A DNA stretch of 64,000 nt, taken from Lates calcarifer. Taxonomy: Eukaryota > Chordata > Actinopteri > Centropomidae. Position 1 is the first letter of the stretch; every line of letters starts with the position of its first letter. The notes under the pieces were generated by a model. The model did no database searches. It worked only from the letters and a program-made list of their open reading frames with translations, and was not told where the DNA came from. Positions 8,446 through 20,900 of this stretch are shown here, piece by piece. Where the stretch lies: contig NC_066844.1 of the NCBI RefSeq assembly GCF_001640805.2, forward strand, positions 10,916,863 to 10,980,862, in the 5' to 3' direction. The position numbers and the translations under genes were made by a program.

Positions 8446-11369
8446 TTAACTCTTTTTTGTGGTATAAAATACTAAGTGCATAATCGTATCCTCCCTTTGG
8501 GAAAAAATACATTTCTCAGTAAGCAAACGACAACAATGTGTCATCAAAGAGGAAATCTGAGTCATAGAAAAGCGACAGAATCCAATACAACAGGAACCCC
8601 GAAATTTTAAGTGCAAACGTTTCATCACAACATCTGCATGTACAATATCAACACTATATCAAAACACTTTACATATAAAACAGAGATTTAGATTTCTCCC
8701 CATAAGGCTTTGATTCCCAAAAAAAGCCAATGCCACCATGGGGCAGCCGCCTCCCAACTCCATAAGAGGAAAACAACATCAAGAAACACATGCGCGAAGA
8801 GAACATTAAATCAGAGAACCCAAAATAGCAGACATCTAACTATCTGGCCGTTACAAAAATAGAAATTAATCTTAAAATTCTATTGGTGTTACAGGAAAAT
8901 AAAGAGTTTACACAAAAATGATAATCAGGTTTTATATATATATTTATATATTTTTTCCTAGTAGATCTGTTAACACAAACATTTATAAGCAGGTTGGAAA
9001 GAGATATGGCTGCCAAATCTTAAAACATGGCCTGATTCAGTTTATAAGCTATGCATATTAACCCATGTTGCTGTCTGTATTTACAGTAATGCAACCTGAC
9101 GAACACTGCGGCACATTTTAAGGTCCTGCAGTGCAGAAGCTGTGGCAGACCATATGAGCTGCAGTAAGCTCACATAAAACACCCCTCTGAAGTTTTACTC
9201 CAAACTCCTGGGGCTCTGGTTTGGTCTATGCAAAGATATGGCATTAAAACAAACAGGAACGCTGTCGTATATTGTTAGCTCTATACTAATTTTTAAATGA
9301 TAGAACTCCACACATGGGAGAGAAACTTGGGCTTGGCTGTGGTAAGGCACCATATATCAATGTGATGGACTGCAGTTTGGGGGGCAATGTCTGTTAGTTG
9401 ACTAAAAACTAGCACAAGTTCCCCCGTACAAGATTTGCTGGTCATCCATCCCTGGGTTACAAAGTGACACTTAGGTAAACACGCACACTAGCGTGTCCTA
9501 TCTAAGTATTGTGTAAACAAGTGTGAAGTACAATATCCGTGTTTAATAGCATAGAAAGGTGGGATCTACCTCTGGAGTCTGTGTTTCAGACATATGGCTT
9601 CAAAGTCATATACAAAACAGGTGCAAACCTTTCATGGCTGATAATCTAGAGGAGCAGGTTTTAGGGGAAAGGAAGGTGCTTAAAGTTCCAGAGGGTTGTA
9701 CAGTCCTCAGGATTAAAGGTTGGTGTATTTCAGATTGCTAAGCTGAAGCAAAGGTGAAAGCTAGACTGCTACACTGAGAGTCTAGCTTGTAAGATTTGGA
9801 GGTTCAATCTGGGTTTAAATAAATGTTGGGAAATACACTTGCTTATATATTACCAAAAGTTAGATACCCATTATGTCTGCACTGTAAACGCACCTCTGGG
9901 GCCAGCAGTCCATAAACATAGAGAAACAGTGGGAGACAGCTACTGAAAAGCTTAAAGCTTGCATTGATGTTTTACATTTTTGTTTATGTATGTATTAAGC
10001 ACACAGGATATAAAGTGTTAATTGGTGACGTTAAGAGGTGCACATATTGTTACCTTCTGTAGGCTAGCTCTTTCCCCATTTCAGTCCTGCAAAGCCAAGT
10101 TAACCGACTGGTGGTTCCAGTTATATATTTACCATACAGACATAAGAGCGATAACGATCTTCTTGTTTAATTTCCGGTCACAAAACAAAGTGTATTTCCC
10201 AAACTGTCACACTATTGATTGAAAATTTGCCATTTCACTACAACTTGTATTTAAAAAAACTTAAAATAATTGTCTCTAAAATAACTGAAGTCTGGCTGCC
10301 TTTAACAATGTAGAGTTAAGTTACAAAAGGCAACATCAGAGCAGTAAGACATACAAGATTTGTGAGTTGTTGCCTGCAGTGTCAATGCTCAGAGAGAGTT
10401 ATGGCTTCACATTCTTTCATTCCCACATGAAAGCTTACCGGCGGGAGGCAGGCCAGGCCACACTGGCTTTCACTGCTATTTCTACTTTTAATATACACAC
10501 ATAAGAACAGTTACATAGAGGCATGATTCAAGGTTCAACTTGGGTTATTATGGCCATGTCACAATAAGTCAGTCAAGGTAAAAGTTCTGTTGGATATGGC
10601 CAATTAGCCAACATTTCGAAGCAGCTGAGGCAAGGCCTGGCATTTAAGTTCAGGTTGAGAGCTAGGTAGAAGATAAAACAGTTGCAGGTAAACATGCAAG
10701 TTGTCAGGTTAAAGCGCTACCCATCAACAAGTGTACTGGTTAAGGACAAAGCACAAAAAGGAACAGAACTGCTGTCAGCAGGGGAGAAAGCTGGTTAGGA
10801 ACTGATAACTGAAAATGGAAAAGTATCCTTTTTTGGCAGTAACACTTTTGGACAAGATATGACAGGGATTCTATAAAAGGAAAGATTCACATATCTGCAA
10901 TTGCACTGGTCTGTGTGTCCAAGTATGAAGCAGATTGTGTCTACTGAGGGTCCAATCCACATGCATATACTGTTGCCATGGAAATTCCTCCCTTTTTCAA
11001 ATTGTTGTGACATGAATGAGGATCCCAAAAAGCCAGACAAAATGAATTCCTAAGTGCATACAGAACAACAGCATCAGTATGTATGAGTGCAGAATAGCAA
11101 CCTCAGGGTGCAAAAGCTATGAAACAAACTGAATGTGTTACCCTCATCCATCAAACCTGGACTGTCAAAATCGTTCAAGGTCTTCCCTCCACACAGCAGA
11201 TTGTAGTGTGAATTCTGTGGCAGCGAACTTTAAAGCACCAGAGTAAAGGGGAATGGCAATGACTGAGCTTCCACATTACTGTCCTGAATGTGGGTGCAGG
11301 AGATGGAGCTGGAGGGGGGAAAGTGTCTGGCTGTCTGGGTCCAAAATGTGATGCTGTGGGGGGTTAATC
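8446..11369 (-). other. elk4 3'UTR and/or mfsd4a-elk4 intergenic sequence
   Basis: About 2.9 kb with no coding exon recognised on either strand. Because elk4 and mfsd4a converge here, much of it may be the long elk4 3'UTR. Short open frames are scattered and lack family resemblance. No clear mobile element was seen. Confidence 0.4.
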
Positions 11370-14300
11370 CTATGTCTTTTGAGGGTCTGGTGAAATGGGG
11401 CCAGGTGTGTTGGTCCCATCCATACTGTGTACAGGGATCTGGAACTGGGGGGTGAGGACAGACGGAAACTGCAACAAGAGAAGAATGAAGTGTTAGGCCA
11501 AATCTGGACAGAGTGACTACATGCTACTAGATAAGAGCAGAAAGAAGTTATATACACTCATGTACTAACTTGGAACAGGTGGGCTCCCTGTCGTCGTGTG
11601 GCTGGGCTGAGTGGAGCCACTGGACTGAGTGTGCTCCAGAAGTGGATGTTGGACAGCAGAGGACTGGGGGTCAGCAACAGAGTGGGAGTCTGAAGAGGAA
11701 GATATACAAGACAGATTCATGTCACTTTCACACAACCTGAACAGTAAAACAGCATGGCTGATATTGGCTGACTTTTGCAGATATATTTTATCAGCGTATA
11801 TGGAAGACAAGAACTAATGAGAAATTGCTGTAGAGAAATGTTCCCAATACATATAAGGTTTGTCCAGTGGACAGCACTGACATAATGTGATATGCACTGA
11901 ATATTTCAGCAGTAAACTCTTTATAACTACTTACTCACAGGTTTCAATGGGATCTTAAATATCCCATGGTTTGAGTGATATTAACTTTAATCCATATGCA
12001 TCTGTGCTGAACATCAAGAGACAAGTTCAGCTGAATCCTCCTATACGGGGAAGAGGCACTGCTTTAAGTAAATTACTGACAGGAGAGAAATCAGAAAGCA
12101 GAACTCATGTATGTGAGCTGACTGGCAGTCTGAGCTGTGGATCCCATGACCAGACCTGACCTGACCTGCAGCAAAGGGACAGAATAAAAACAACATTGTC
12201 TGAACCAGCAGATTTAATAGACTCAGATATTCTATATAGTAGCACACTGAATCATGTGGTCTGCATACTGCATCACCAGGAACAACTTAACACCTCAAGA
12301 ACAAGACCAAACAGCCAGGCATCACAGAAAGCTGCTGCACTGCTGCCACCTGCTGGTCACAATCACTAAATGCTAGGAGGTTCTTTGTGCAAAATCAATC
12401 CGTGACTCTGTTCAGTTAGATTATGATGCCTGTCTATTGATGTGTTTTCTATGTGGTTAGTCTGTGATATAAACAATAGATTTTTTTCTTGAAACCGGTT
12501 ATTAATTTCTTTAATAACCGGTTACGGGACCTCCCCCTTCACCACACATAATAAATGGAGAGGCAAATAACTGTATAACTGTAACTACAACATAACGTAT
12601 CTTTTCATTTGATATTATTTGTGATGTCTATACATTTTAGAGGTGCTACTTAGATAGCAGTATCACTTCAAAAGTAGCACTGAGCTTTGCACAACTTCTG
12701 CAATGAAAAATCTAAATCAACAAACCTGTTCTCTCAAAGAAAAAATAAGATTTTTGATAAATGGCTACAACAAAAGGCTGAATACATTTCACTATGAATT
12801 CGAACAAATTTTAATGATTTTTATTCATGTAGTACTGGTGCACTTTATGGGGCATGCATTGATCTATGGCATGAATGTCAAGGAGTAAGGAACTTACTAA
12901 AATAAAACAACTGTGTGGCAAATAGTTAACAAAGAAAATACAAGTCAATCTAATAGTATGGCGACATCACATTATTGAAGCAAACGACGCTATGGGGCAT
13001 CAAAACAGTTTGGAACAATCATTTATAAGCTCACTGGCAGCTCATATACTGTAGCTGTGCGACATGAGTTACTGTTGTCTCTTCAAAATGATGCAGTGAG
13101 ATGATGTCCCACTGTTTGTTCCACCTCCTGTAGGATCTAGTAGTGACATGCGTTGCCCTGATCATAGGGCATGTTTATTTCAGCAAACCCAGACTAAATC
13201 AAACTGACTGCAGTACAAGTCTATACAGCTTAATCATGACTAAAACTGACAGGTAACATGTTAATCTAAATACATATTTCCAGATAGGCCATTAAGTCAT
13301 TAAGGTCACACTTAGGATAAATGCACAGCAGCAAACTTGCAGAGTATACACATATTTTGATTAAGGGTTAAGTTTCTGGATAAACTTGCTCTTTAACTAA
13401 CTTGGTCAAGAGCAGACAGGTTGTTGGCAGAGAAAATCTTGGCGAACCTAAAATGCTACTTTGTTTATTTTATCTCAGTTTAACCACCTGACTGGACGTG
13501 AGCTGCAAGCAAACATTACCAAGAAGTCATTTGAATATATGCATCTAAAGCTACAAGACCAAATGCAAGAGTAATACTACCCTTGGTCATGGCAAAATGG
13601 ACCACAGTATGACAGTTACTGTAATTAATAACTTCAACACTTTCCAGCACTGAAAGAGCAACTTCCATTTATCATCTAATGATTATCATCATTAGTCTCT
13701 ACTGCATCAAAGCATATTTCTCTTTTGTTGAGAGCAGAATGACCAGGCCAAATTTTTGTTTTTTACTCAGTTTTGCAGGTGTGATCTAACACTATCTGAA
13801 ATAATCTTGATGATGTACTGAAGCCCATGTTGTCAGCCACTGGACAATATGTTGTGTGGTTCTCACAAATAATTCAGGTGCTGCTCTTTGTGATGGATGA
13901 TGCCATGTTGTTGACAAAAAAAGAGAAAAAAGATTACATAGCAGGAAGGGATTAGGATCATTTGACTGCCTCACTTGTTGCTGAAAGCATTTAGCTACAC
14001 AGAATGATAAATGTAGTTTATCATTAACATGTTCAATCTCAGCCAAAGAGAAGTTTTATGGCACTGGCATAATTCTCTCCCACATGCTTGAAAACAAATG
14101 CTGTCAATACTGGTGTTGCCATCTATTATCAAGTTCAATCATATCTATATGCGTTGTCATCACTTTGATGCCAGTGCTGTAAAGTGCTGCCATCCCATGT
14201 TTAACTGTTGTTACTGAATACAATTATTTTGCAAAGTGGTCCACATTTATTATCTATTTTAAAGTCTGATTAACCATACTCAGCTGTCATGCCACAAATT

Positions 14301-17300
14301 TTTGCTCACGTGTTGTGACCTTAGGTAAAATTCATTTTACAACAACATCAAGATAAGACTAGGCATCGGCAATAAAGTTTTGTTTGCGATATACTGTTAA
14401 AAAAATTCCCCACGGTAAGAATTAGTCATCCCGCAATAATATTGATAAACGCATGTTTACATGTGTCTCTGTGGACACCCACAGGAACAGAGCTGCAGCG
14501 GAAGACAGGTTGACAATTTGCTACATTAAGTGCAAGACACGCGTGCGCTTGCATCCTAGAGGAAACACTGTGATAACATGGTGTTGGTGTTATCATCATT
14601 TATATTGTTATCGCAATAAACACCAGAAAATGTTGTGATAAAATGTATGTCCATATCACCCATCATTAGATAAGACCACACTCTTACCTGAAGCATTGCT
14701 GGTGTGAGAGAGGCAGTAGGTAGTGAGGGGCTGCAGAGGTTCATGGGGGAAAAATCAGAGGTGGTGACCAGCAAAGTTGGTGGGCTGATCTGCAGGATTT
14801 TCGGTGGCTTTCGTGTCTTTCCTGAGCTCTGAGTGCTGACTGTGGTGCTGCTGCTCACTGAGGATGAACTGGTCTCAGCGTCCACCAAACTGATCTCATC
14901 TCCAGGCAGACTGATACCACTGTCCACCTGGTGAACACAGAGAGACAGATCAAGATGTTATCTACGCATTATTTTGATTTCATCGCTTTACACTTGGCAC
15001 ACTCTAGAATATCTGGGTCAATACATCAGCAAAGTGCACGTTATGTATGGCAGTACACACAGCTCATTTATTATGTTCAGTTAAGCTGGAGCACAGCATA
15101 AATAATACTTATTCACTAGTTTTGGCACAGTCCTATATAATGTTTCACAGCCTTAAAAAATATACCAGTACAGGCTTGAAAAGAATTAAAGTGAGGCAGC
15201 TAACTATTGTTGATGATCCTGAGCGAATATAAAAGTGAAACTAATCTTATTTTCATTATTATCTGCTGCGCTAGTAGTTTTTAGGGTTAGATGCTGAGTG
15301 ACTGCTAAATATCTATATATAATAATAGCTATAACATAAAGATATATCAAAGGATATTTACCACAATAACCGATCAAATTACTATTTATATGCCACAAGT
15401 ATGCTCATAGTGATGAACACACAAGCCCTTGGTTCTTCAGAGCATTTTAGAGTCTTTTAGATCACCATTTTTGTTCCCTGTAGCTGTCCTGCTTTGTCTT
15501 TTGTTTATTCAAAATGTTTGTGGATGCAGTCAAGTCAAGTCAAATTTCCTACAATGTAGGACAATAAAGTGAATCTTGAATTTACTAACTTAGTTATTTA
15601 ATCCACTTCATAATTAATGTGTTCAACTGTTATCAGATTGTGATTCAAATGTTGCTAAACTGTGAATGGTGCCTCACATCATGCTTTTTTCCATCATGCA
15701 AGAGGCTTGAAACCAGGGAGAAGAGCACATACAAAAACAAGCAACCAAATCTGTTTTAACTTTAGATGAACACTTGTTGTTCAGTAGAACCCCAGAGGTT
15801 GTACAAAGAAGCTGACAGAAAAAATACATTTTCAGGGTCTATAAAAATATTTTTCCTGATATTTGTATTATGTGATATGTGTTTGTAAGTATACTAGCCT
15901 TCTCCTGTGCCTGAGCATCTGTAGGCTCTGGTGCCTGAGTATCTGCAGGCTGAGATGATCCAGACTCAATGTCACTGTCAATCACCAGCTCCTGGGAGGA
16001 CTCAGGCACTAAGCTTGGGGATGGGCTGGCTGAGGTCAGGTCTGGTAAGCTGAATGTTGGTTCTGATGGGCGGATGTGTTCAAATGAGTAGACGGACTGG
16101 GGTGGCAGGGAGGAGTGTGTGTTGATGTCTTCTGCCCTCTGGGGTGGAACTTGCAGAGGATCTAAGGGGTTGGACATCAGGGTCGGTTCTATGGCAACCT
16201 GAGAAGGTGGTGCTGGTGCTGGCTTCGGAGGTGTGTTTCCAAACTTGATGACGGATGGCAAAGCAGTTTGCTGTTGTGGCTGAGGCAATGATTCCTGGCT
16301 CTGAGCTGTGGCAGTGAGACCCCTCTTGTCTACCATCTTCTCTGCTGGGTTCTCTATTTTAATGGACTTGAAGAGCTGGCGTCCATTTTGCAATGAGTTG
16401 AGTGTGAAGGAGGTGTACAGGCCAGAGTGGATGTAGTCATTACGGTTTGACTGCTTGGTGCTTGAGCCCAGAATTGCTGTACTACCTCCTACCTTGACTC
16501 TGTCACCAGACTCACCCTCTTGTAAAATGCTCTCCCTCCTTGTTAGGGAAGGAATGCCCCCAGCACCCACATCCCCACCTTCTGTTCGGGTAGCAACATC
16601 TCCTTTTAGGATGTCAGGATAGGACACAAAGCGATAGACAAACTTCTGACCATTCACTTTCTTAATGATGTTCTGTAAGACACAGAAAAGCAATTGCAGA
16701 ACAAGATATTAGTTTATACTCTTGGTAAATAACATAAAAAGTTTTAACTTCATAATTATCATCCAGGCAGAAGGCACACAGTGAGAGCAGCAGCAAGACT
16801 TTGCCTCATGTAGTATGCCCATACCAAAGAGGCCCTAAAAGTAAAAAATAGAAGACTGAGACCACAGAAAAGTCTTGCGCGTGGGACAGCTCTGTCCTTC
16901 CTGTCTGTACCAAACTAGCAGCCACTAATGCTGCAGCCAAACATACCAGAGCAGCCCTGCCCAGAACGCCCACAGGGTCAGGCAGTGCTTCTGCCAAAAC
17001 ACAAGCAGAGTGGGAGACAGACAGCACTCTCCCTCTCTCTGCATGTTACTGAGCAGTGGTCCTTAACCATTCTGAGATGCAATTAGGTTGTGTTTGCTAT
17101 TTGCTGGTGCAGTCTTTGGCGCAGCTGTTAGGGGAAGCAGTGGCCAGCTGCTGCTTCAAAACACATGCTGTTCTGCAACACAGGCATCATGTAATTTGTT
17201 TAATTGTGACTGACAATGACACACCCGATCTCATTTGAAGCAGGATGCTGCACCATCAAATTTATATTCATTTTTATGTTTTGGAATCTGGGAGTGGAAG

Positions 17301-17931
17301 AAGCACCCTTCAAGCTGTAAATCTGTGCCCACTTCGTTCATTCAGTGGCAATTTTGATATGAACCTTCAAAACTAGTTCAAAAAGAGAACAGGAATATTC
17401 TGTGACTGTGACACAGCACTGTGTTATGTGAAGACATTCCTCAGTAAACACAGCAAAGAGTACAAAGACTAAAATTTCCCCTCTCATTCTTTCTAAGACT
17501 TTCAGTGTGTGTGGATAAAAACATGGAAACATGAAAACGGGACTAAAACGAAAAACTAAATTGAATTAAGGCTTACAGGGTGCTGTAGGGTGTCAAAAAT
17601 ATTATGGACAATCCATACTCAGAGCATAGATATTGTTTTAAAACACTGAGCTACCACATCAAATACAGGGCAGCTACTTTCAATCAACTAGAGTCCCTGC
17701 AGTACAGAGTTGAAATGTGTTTACCTTATCATAGTAGTATCTGAGGGCCCTGCTGAGCTTGTCATAGTTCATATTGGGCTTGTTCTTACGAGCACCCCAC
17801 AGCCGGGCCACCTCCTCTGCCTGCAGCAGCTTGAACTCCCCTTCCTCATTGGTCCAGCAGATCAGCTGCTCATTACTGGAATCCAGTAGGAGCTGGAGAA
17901 GGAACTGCCACAGGGTGACAGAATTGTCCAT
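11370..17931 (-). CDS. elk4: ELK4 (SAP-1), ETS-domain ternary complex factor
   Basis: Five coding exons read on - strand: 17725-17931, 15899-16672, 14688-14927, 11570-11689 and 11370-11468 (TAG 11370-11372), all joining in phase 0 for about 479 aa. Residues 1-85 are the ETS domain ([15 protein letters not shown], then [28 protein letters not shown] across the first junction to [15 protein letters not shown]). The SRF-binding B box follows ([18 protein letters not shown]). The C-terminus has the MAPK-regulated activation domain ([15 protein letters not shown]) and the ERK docking motif FQFP split by the last intron. ELK4 binds serum response elements with SRF and is activated by ERK phosphorylation in the nucleus. 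The start is MDNSV: the exon begins at 17939 after ctcctcag, and this is its first ATG. Donors are GT except after exon 2, where only a GC donor (AAG|GCTAGT) keeps frame. It is longer than human ELK4 (about 431 aa), mainly in exon 2. Confidence 0.95.
12493..12523. promoter_or_regulatory. Inverted pair of AACCGGTT sites (Grainyhead-like consensus)
   Basis: Two perfect 13-bp arms, AACCGGTTATTAA at 12493-12505 and its complement at 12511-12523, are separated by TTTCT. Each arm contains AACCGGTT, the consensus of Grainyhead-like (GRHL) factors. It lies in elk4 intron 3. A role in regulation is inference; it could also be a chance palindrome or a transposon end. Confidence 0.35.
14340..14672 (-). 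mobile_element. Degenerate dispersed repeat next to elk4 exon 3
   Basis: It contains the phrases ggcatcggcaataaag, gcgatatactg and, near the right end, gttatcgcaataaacacc and tccatatcacccatca. These are characteristic of a common teleost dispersed repeat that I know only by its gcgatat/cccatatcgccc text. The right end is about 15 bp from the elk4 exon 3 donor at 14688. Class and family are not assigned. Confidence 0.45.
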
Positions 17932-17939
17932 GTCTATCA

Positions 17940-20900
17940 CTGAGGAGAAAAAAAAATAAGTTAGTAAGGAGAAAAATCATATAGCAAATGAACCAATGAA
18001 CTGATGCTCATAGGGTAGCAATATGAAATTCCATAAACTTTATGAGAAATATCACAGTTGAGCTGCAAGTCAGTTCAGTTTATTCTGACAGTAATGTAGT
18101 GATGAAGTGCTGTAATTTAGTTCTTGTAACCACTTTTCTCTGATTTGCTTCCTCCAGTCATTCAACCAGAGAATGGGTGTAAGCTGTAACACACAGCATG
18201 TGCGGCACAAAGTAATAGCAGCACACAGATGCTGGACCAAATGTCACTCACTCTGCTATTGAGATTACAAAAAGTGCATATTTTAACCTGCTGAGCACAA
18301 AATCTGATTCCAACAGGGGCAATGGTATTCATCTTATTCACCATGTATTTTTAAAAAGCCCAAAGAACCTCCACAAAACATTCGGCCTGATGGATACCTA
18401 ATAGTAATGATATGGTGTAATTTCAGTAAATGGTTTTTTAAACAGCCAAGGAATAAGAGGCCATTTTACAGGACTGTTCCCTAATGTGGTTCCCACATTC
18501 CAGGAATGCAATGCCACAATACATCCTACAGAATAAACTTAAGAGTGGTTGCATTAACATCTTCCATCCCATTTGCTTCACAGGAAATTCAGATGTCCAA
18601 AGTGTAAAGTAAATTTCCACCTTCTTCATCACTTGGTGAGCTGGAGTGTGCATAAAAGAACTTTAAACCAATTATTAAGAAATAAGGAGTTTACACCTAA
18701 TAAAAAAAGTCTAGTTCTTTTAGGACCTATAAAATGTGGCACTGAGATGTGGCTACTGACAAGTCCTTGTCTAGGCCATCCACATCTAGCAAAATCTACA
18801 CACATCATGGCCACAAAAAATGAAAACACCTCTCACAGTGTGAGATAAAGAATGATATTCACGAGTATGTAAATTCAAAAGCCAGGGGTCAATGAAAGCC
18901 ATTCACAAAACACCACGTAAAGATTGTAAACTTGAAATGAGGCACTGGTATTTGGGTGTGGTGGTAACACTAATAACTAGAACTGAAGGAATTAGTTGCC
19001 AACTAATTTGATAATCAATCATAGGTTAAATAATCTTTTAAACCAAACAGATATATTATACTGTAGTATAATTACTATGGCAAGGAAGGGTTTGCGAACA
19101 GAAAAAAGGGTTATGATGGGGCGAGACCCGTGTCAATATTGGTGTGGCTTTCCAGCAGTGGAGAGACGTTCTTGAGCTGAAAGGCCTGAAGTCAGATTTG
19201 GAGGTTGCTCTTTTTCTGCTTGACGAAGTATACTATTAACATTAAAACATTATTTTTGCTGTGTTTGACAGAGCTAGTAGGTCAGTATTGTTTTCTTCCA
19301 TATGTGCATGAAGGTTGGTCCTTTGATGAGGTTTTACGTTTATACATTTTGCTTCAGCTATGAAAAAGAGACAAAACTTCCATTCTGTATAAGACCTAGG
19401 ACAGTTGAGGTAAACCATTTCGATTCAATATCTGGCTTTTGGTTCCTTTTTGTAACAGTCTGTTCAAAGTTAGGCTGTAATGACAAAGAAAGAAAAGTAC
19501 ACAAAACAAACGCATACTATATATACATATATATTGACTTAATTAAGTAGTAAAAGTATTGCATAGACATAATTAAAAATATCCATATCAAGTATTTGGT
19601 ATTAATTTCTCCACAGACGTACCCATACAATAAATAAAAATGCAGGTGTTGGGGGCGTGACTGCAGCACTATCACTCAATGTCAGAGAGCATTTCCCTAC
19701 AGACATCCATACCAAAACACCCACACCATTTTATTTGCATACATTTATTCCATTAGCCTGCTCTGTAAAACAGGAAAAAGTCAAACCTGGAAACCAGTGT
19801 GTATTTGCTTTGTAGGCTAAACATGAGGAAAAAGGGGCAATCAGGTGGAAAATGGTAAAAAAAAAAAAAAAAAAAAAAAATATACAATTTTGAGGGCAGG
19901 ACTTTCAAAATTGCAGTTTTAATGGATTTCATTGGGGGATTTTTTTTGCCCTGAGGACCCTCCAGGAAATTACTTTGTTTACACACTGTATTATGGACAT
20001 ACTATAAGACTTGAGTTTGAAATTTTAAAATAACAAAAAAATGCATATATTTGGCAAACATTGATGCCATGTGCATTAACACAACCAAAAAAATCAATAT
20101 TGAAATCGACAATTAAAAAAAAGCCTCCATGATTTAATGACACAACCAACATTTTATTGGACATTAAAACTTTTTTTCTTTATGCAGGCCTACCAGGAGC
20201 TATTATTTTACATAGTTATGTCTTTGTCTTAATCCTGGAGTGACATGCATAAAAACACCAACCAAATGATGGCCAATACTAGTTGCAAATGTGGTTTAAT
20301 TATGCTTCACTAACAGGTAACCATGTATTTCAGAGTCTTGTTCTGGTAAATTATGGGTTGTCTGCAACACTGTGAACAAAGACTTTTGCTTGTGTTTAAG
20401 TGTATTGTTTTCTCAGCTAAGGTACAAACCCACATTTGGCAATGTTTCTGAGGGGCTTTGCAGCAGCTTTTTCAACACGGCTATGTGCAGAGATTAAAGG
20501 CCATGAATACTGGTGGTACACCCACACAAGTGTTTTCACTTTGGATTAGACCTCCTCTCAGCTCTGTGTGGGCACATATAGATTGTGTTTGATTGACATC
20601 TGCCTTACTAATTTTGTTGCACCTGTCAGGAGTGGACAACATTTCATTCTTTTAGGTTTATGATGTTTTGTCCAATATGTGCCTGGAACAGGCTGAATAC
20701 TAGCATAGGTAACTAGTGCATCCCACTTGCATCTCAAACAAGTCAACCTAAAACTTCTTGAGTTACAATCCTTCCTGCCTGTCACTTTAGCTGAGTGCAG
20801 TTCTGAAGCATCAAATAATTACATGTTGTCCAGAGAAAAGTAACAGGTACCTCTGGTCACCAGAGGAAAAACTTCCTGCAGATAAAAACAGACAGTAGAT

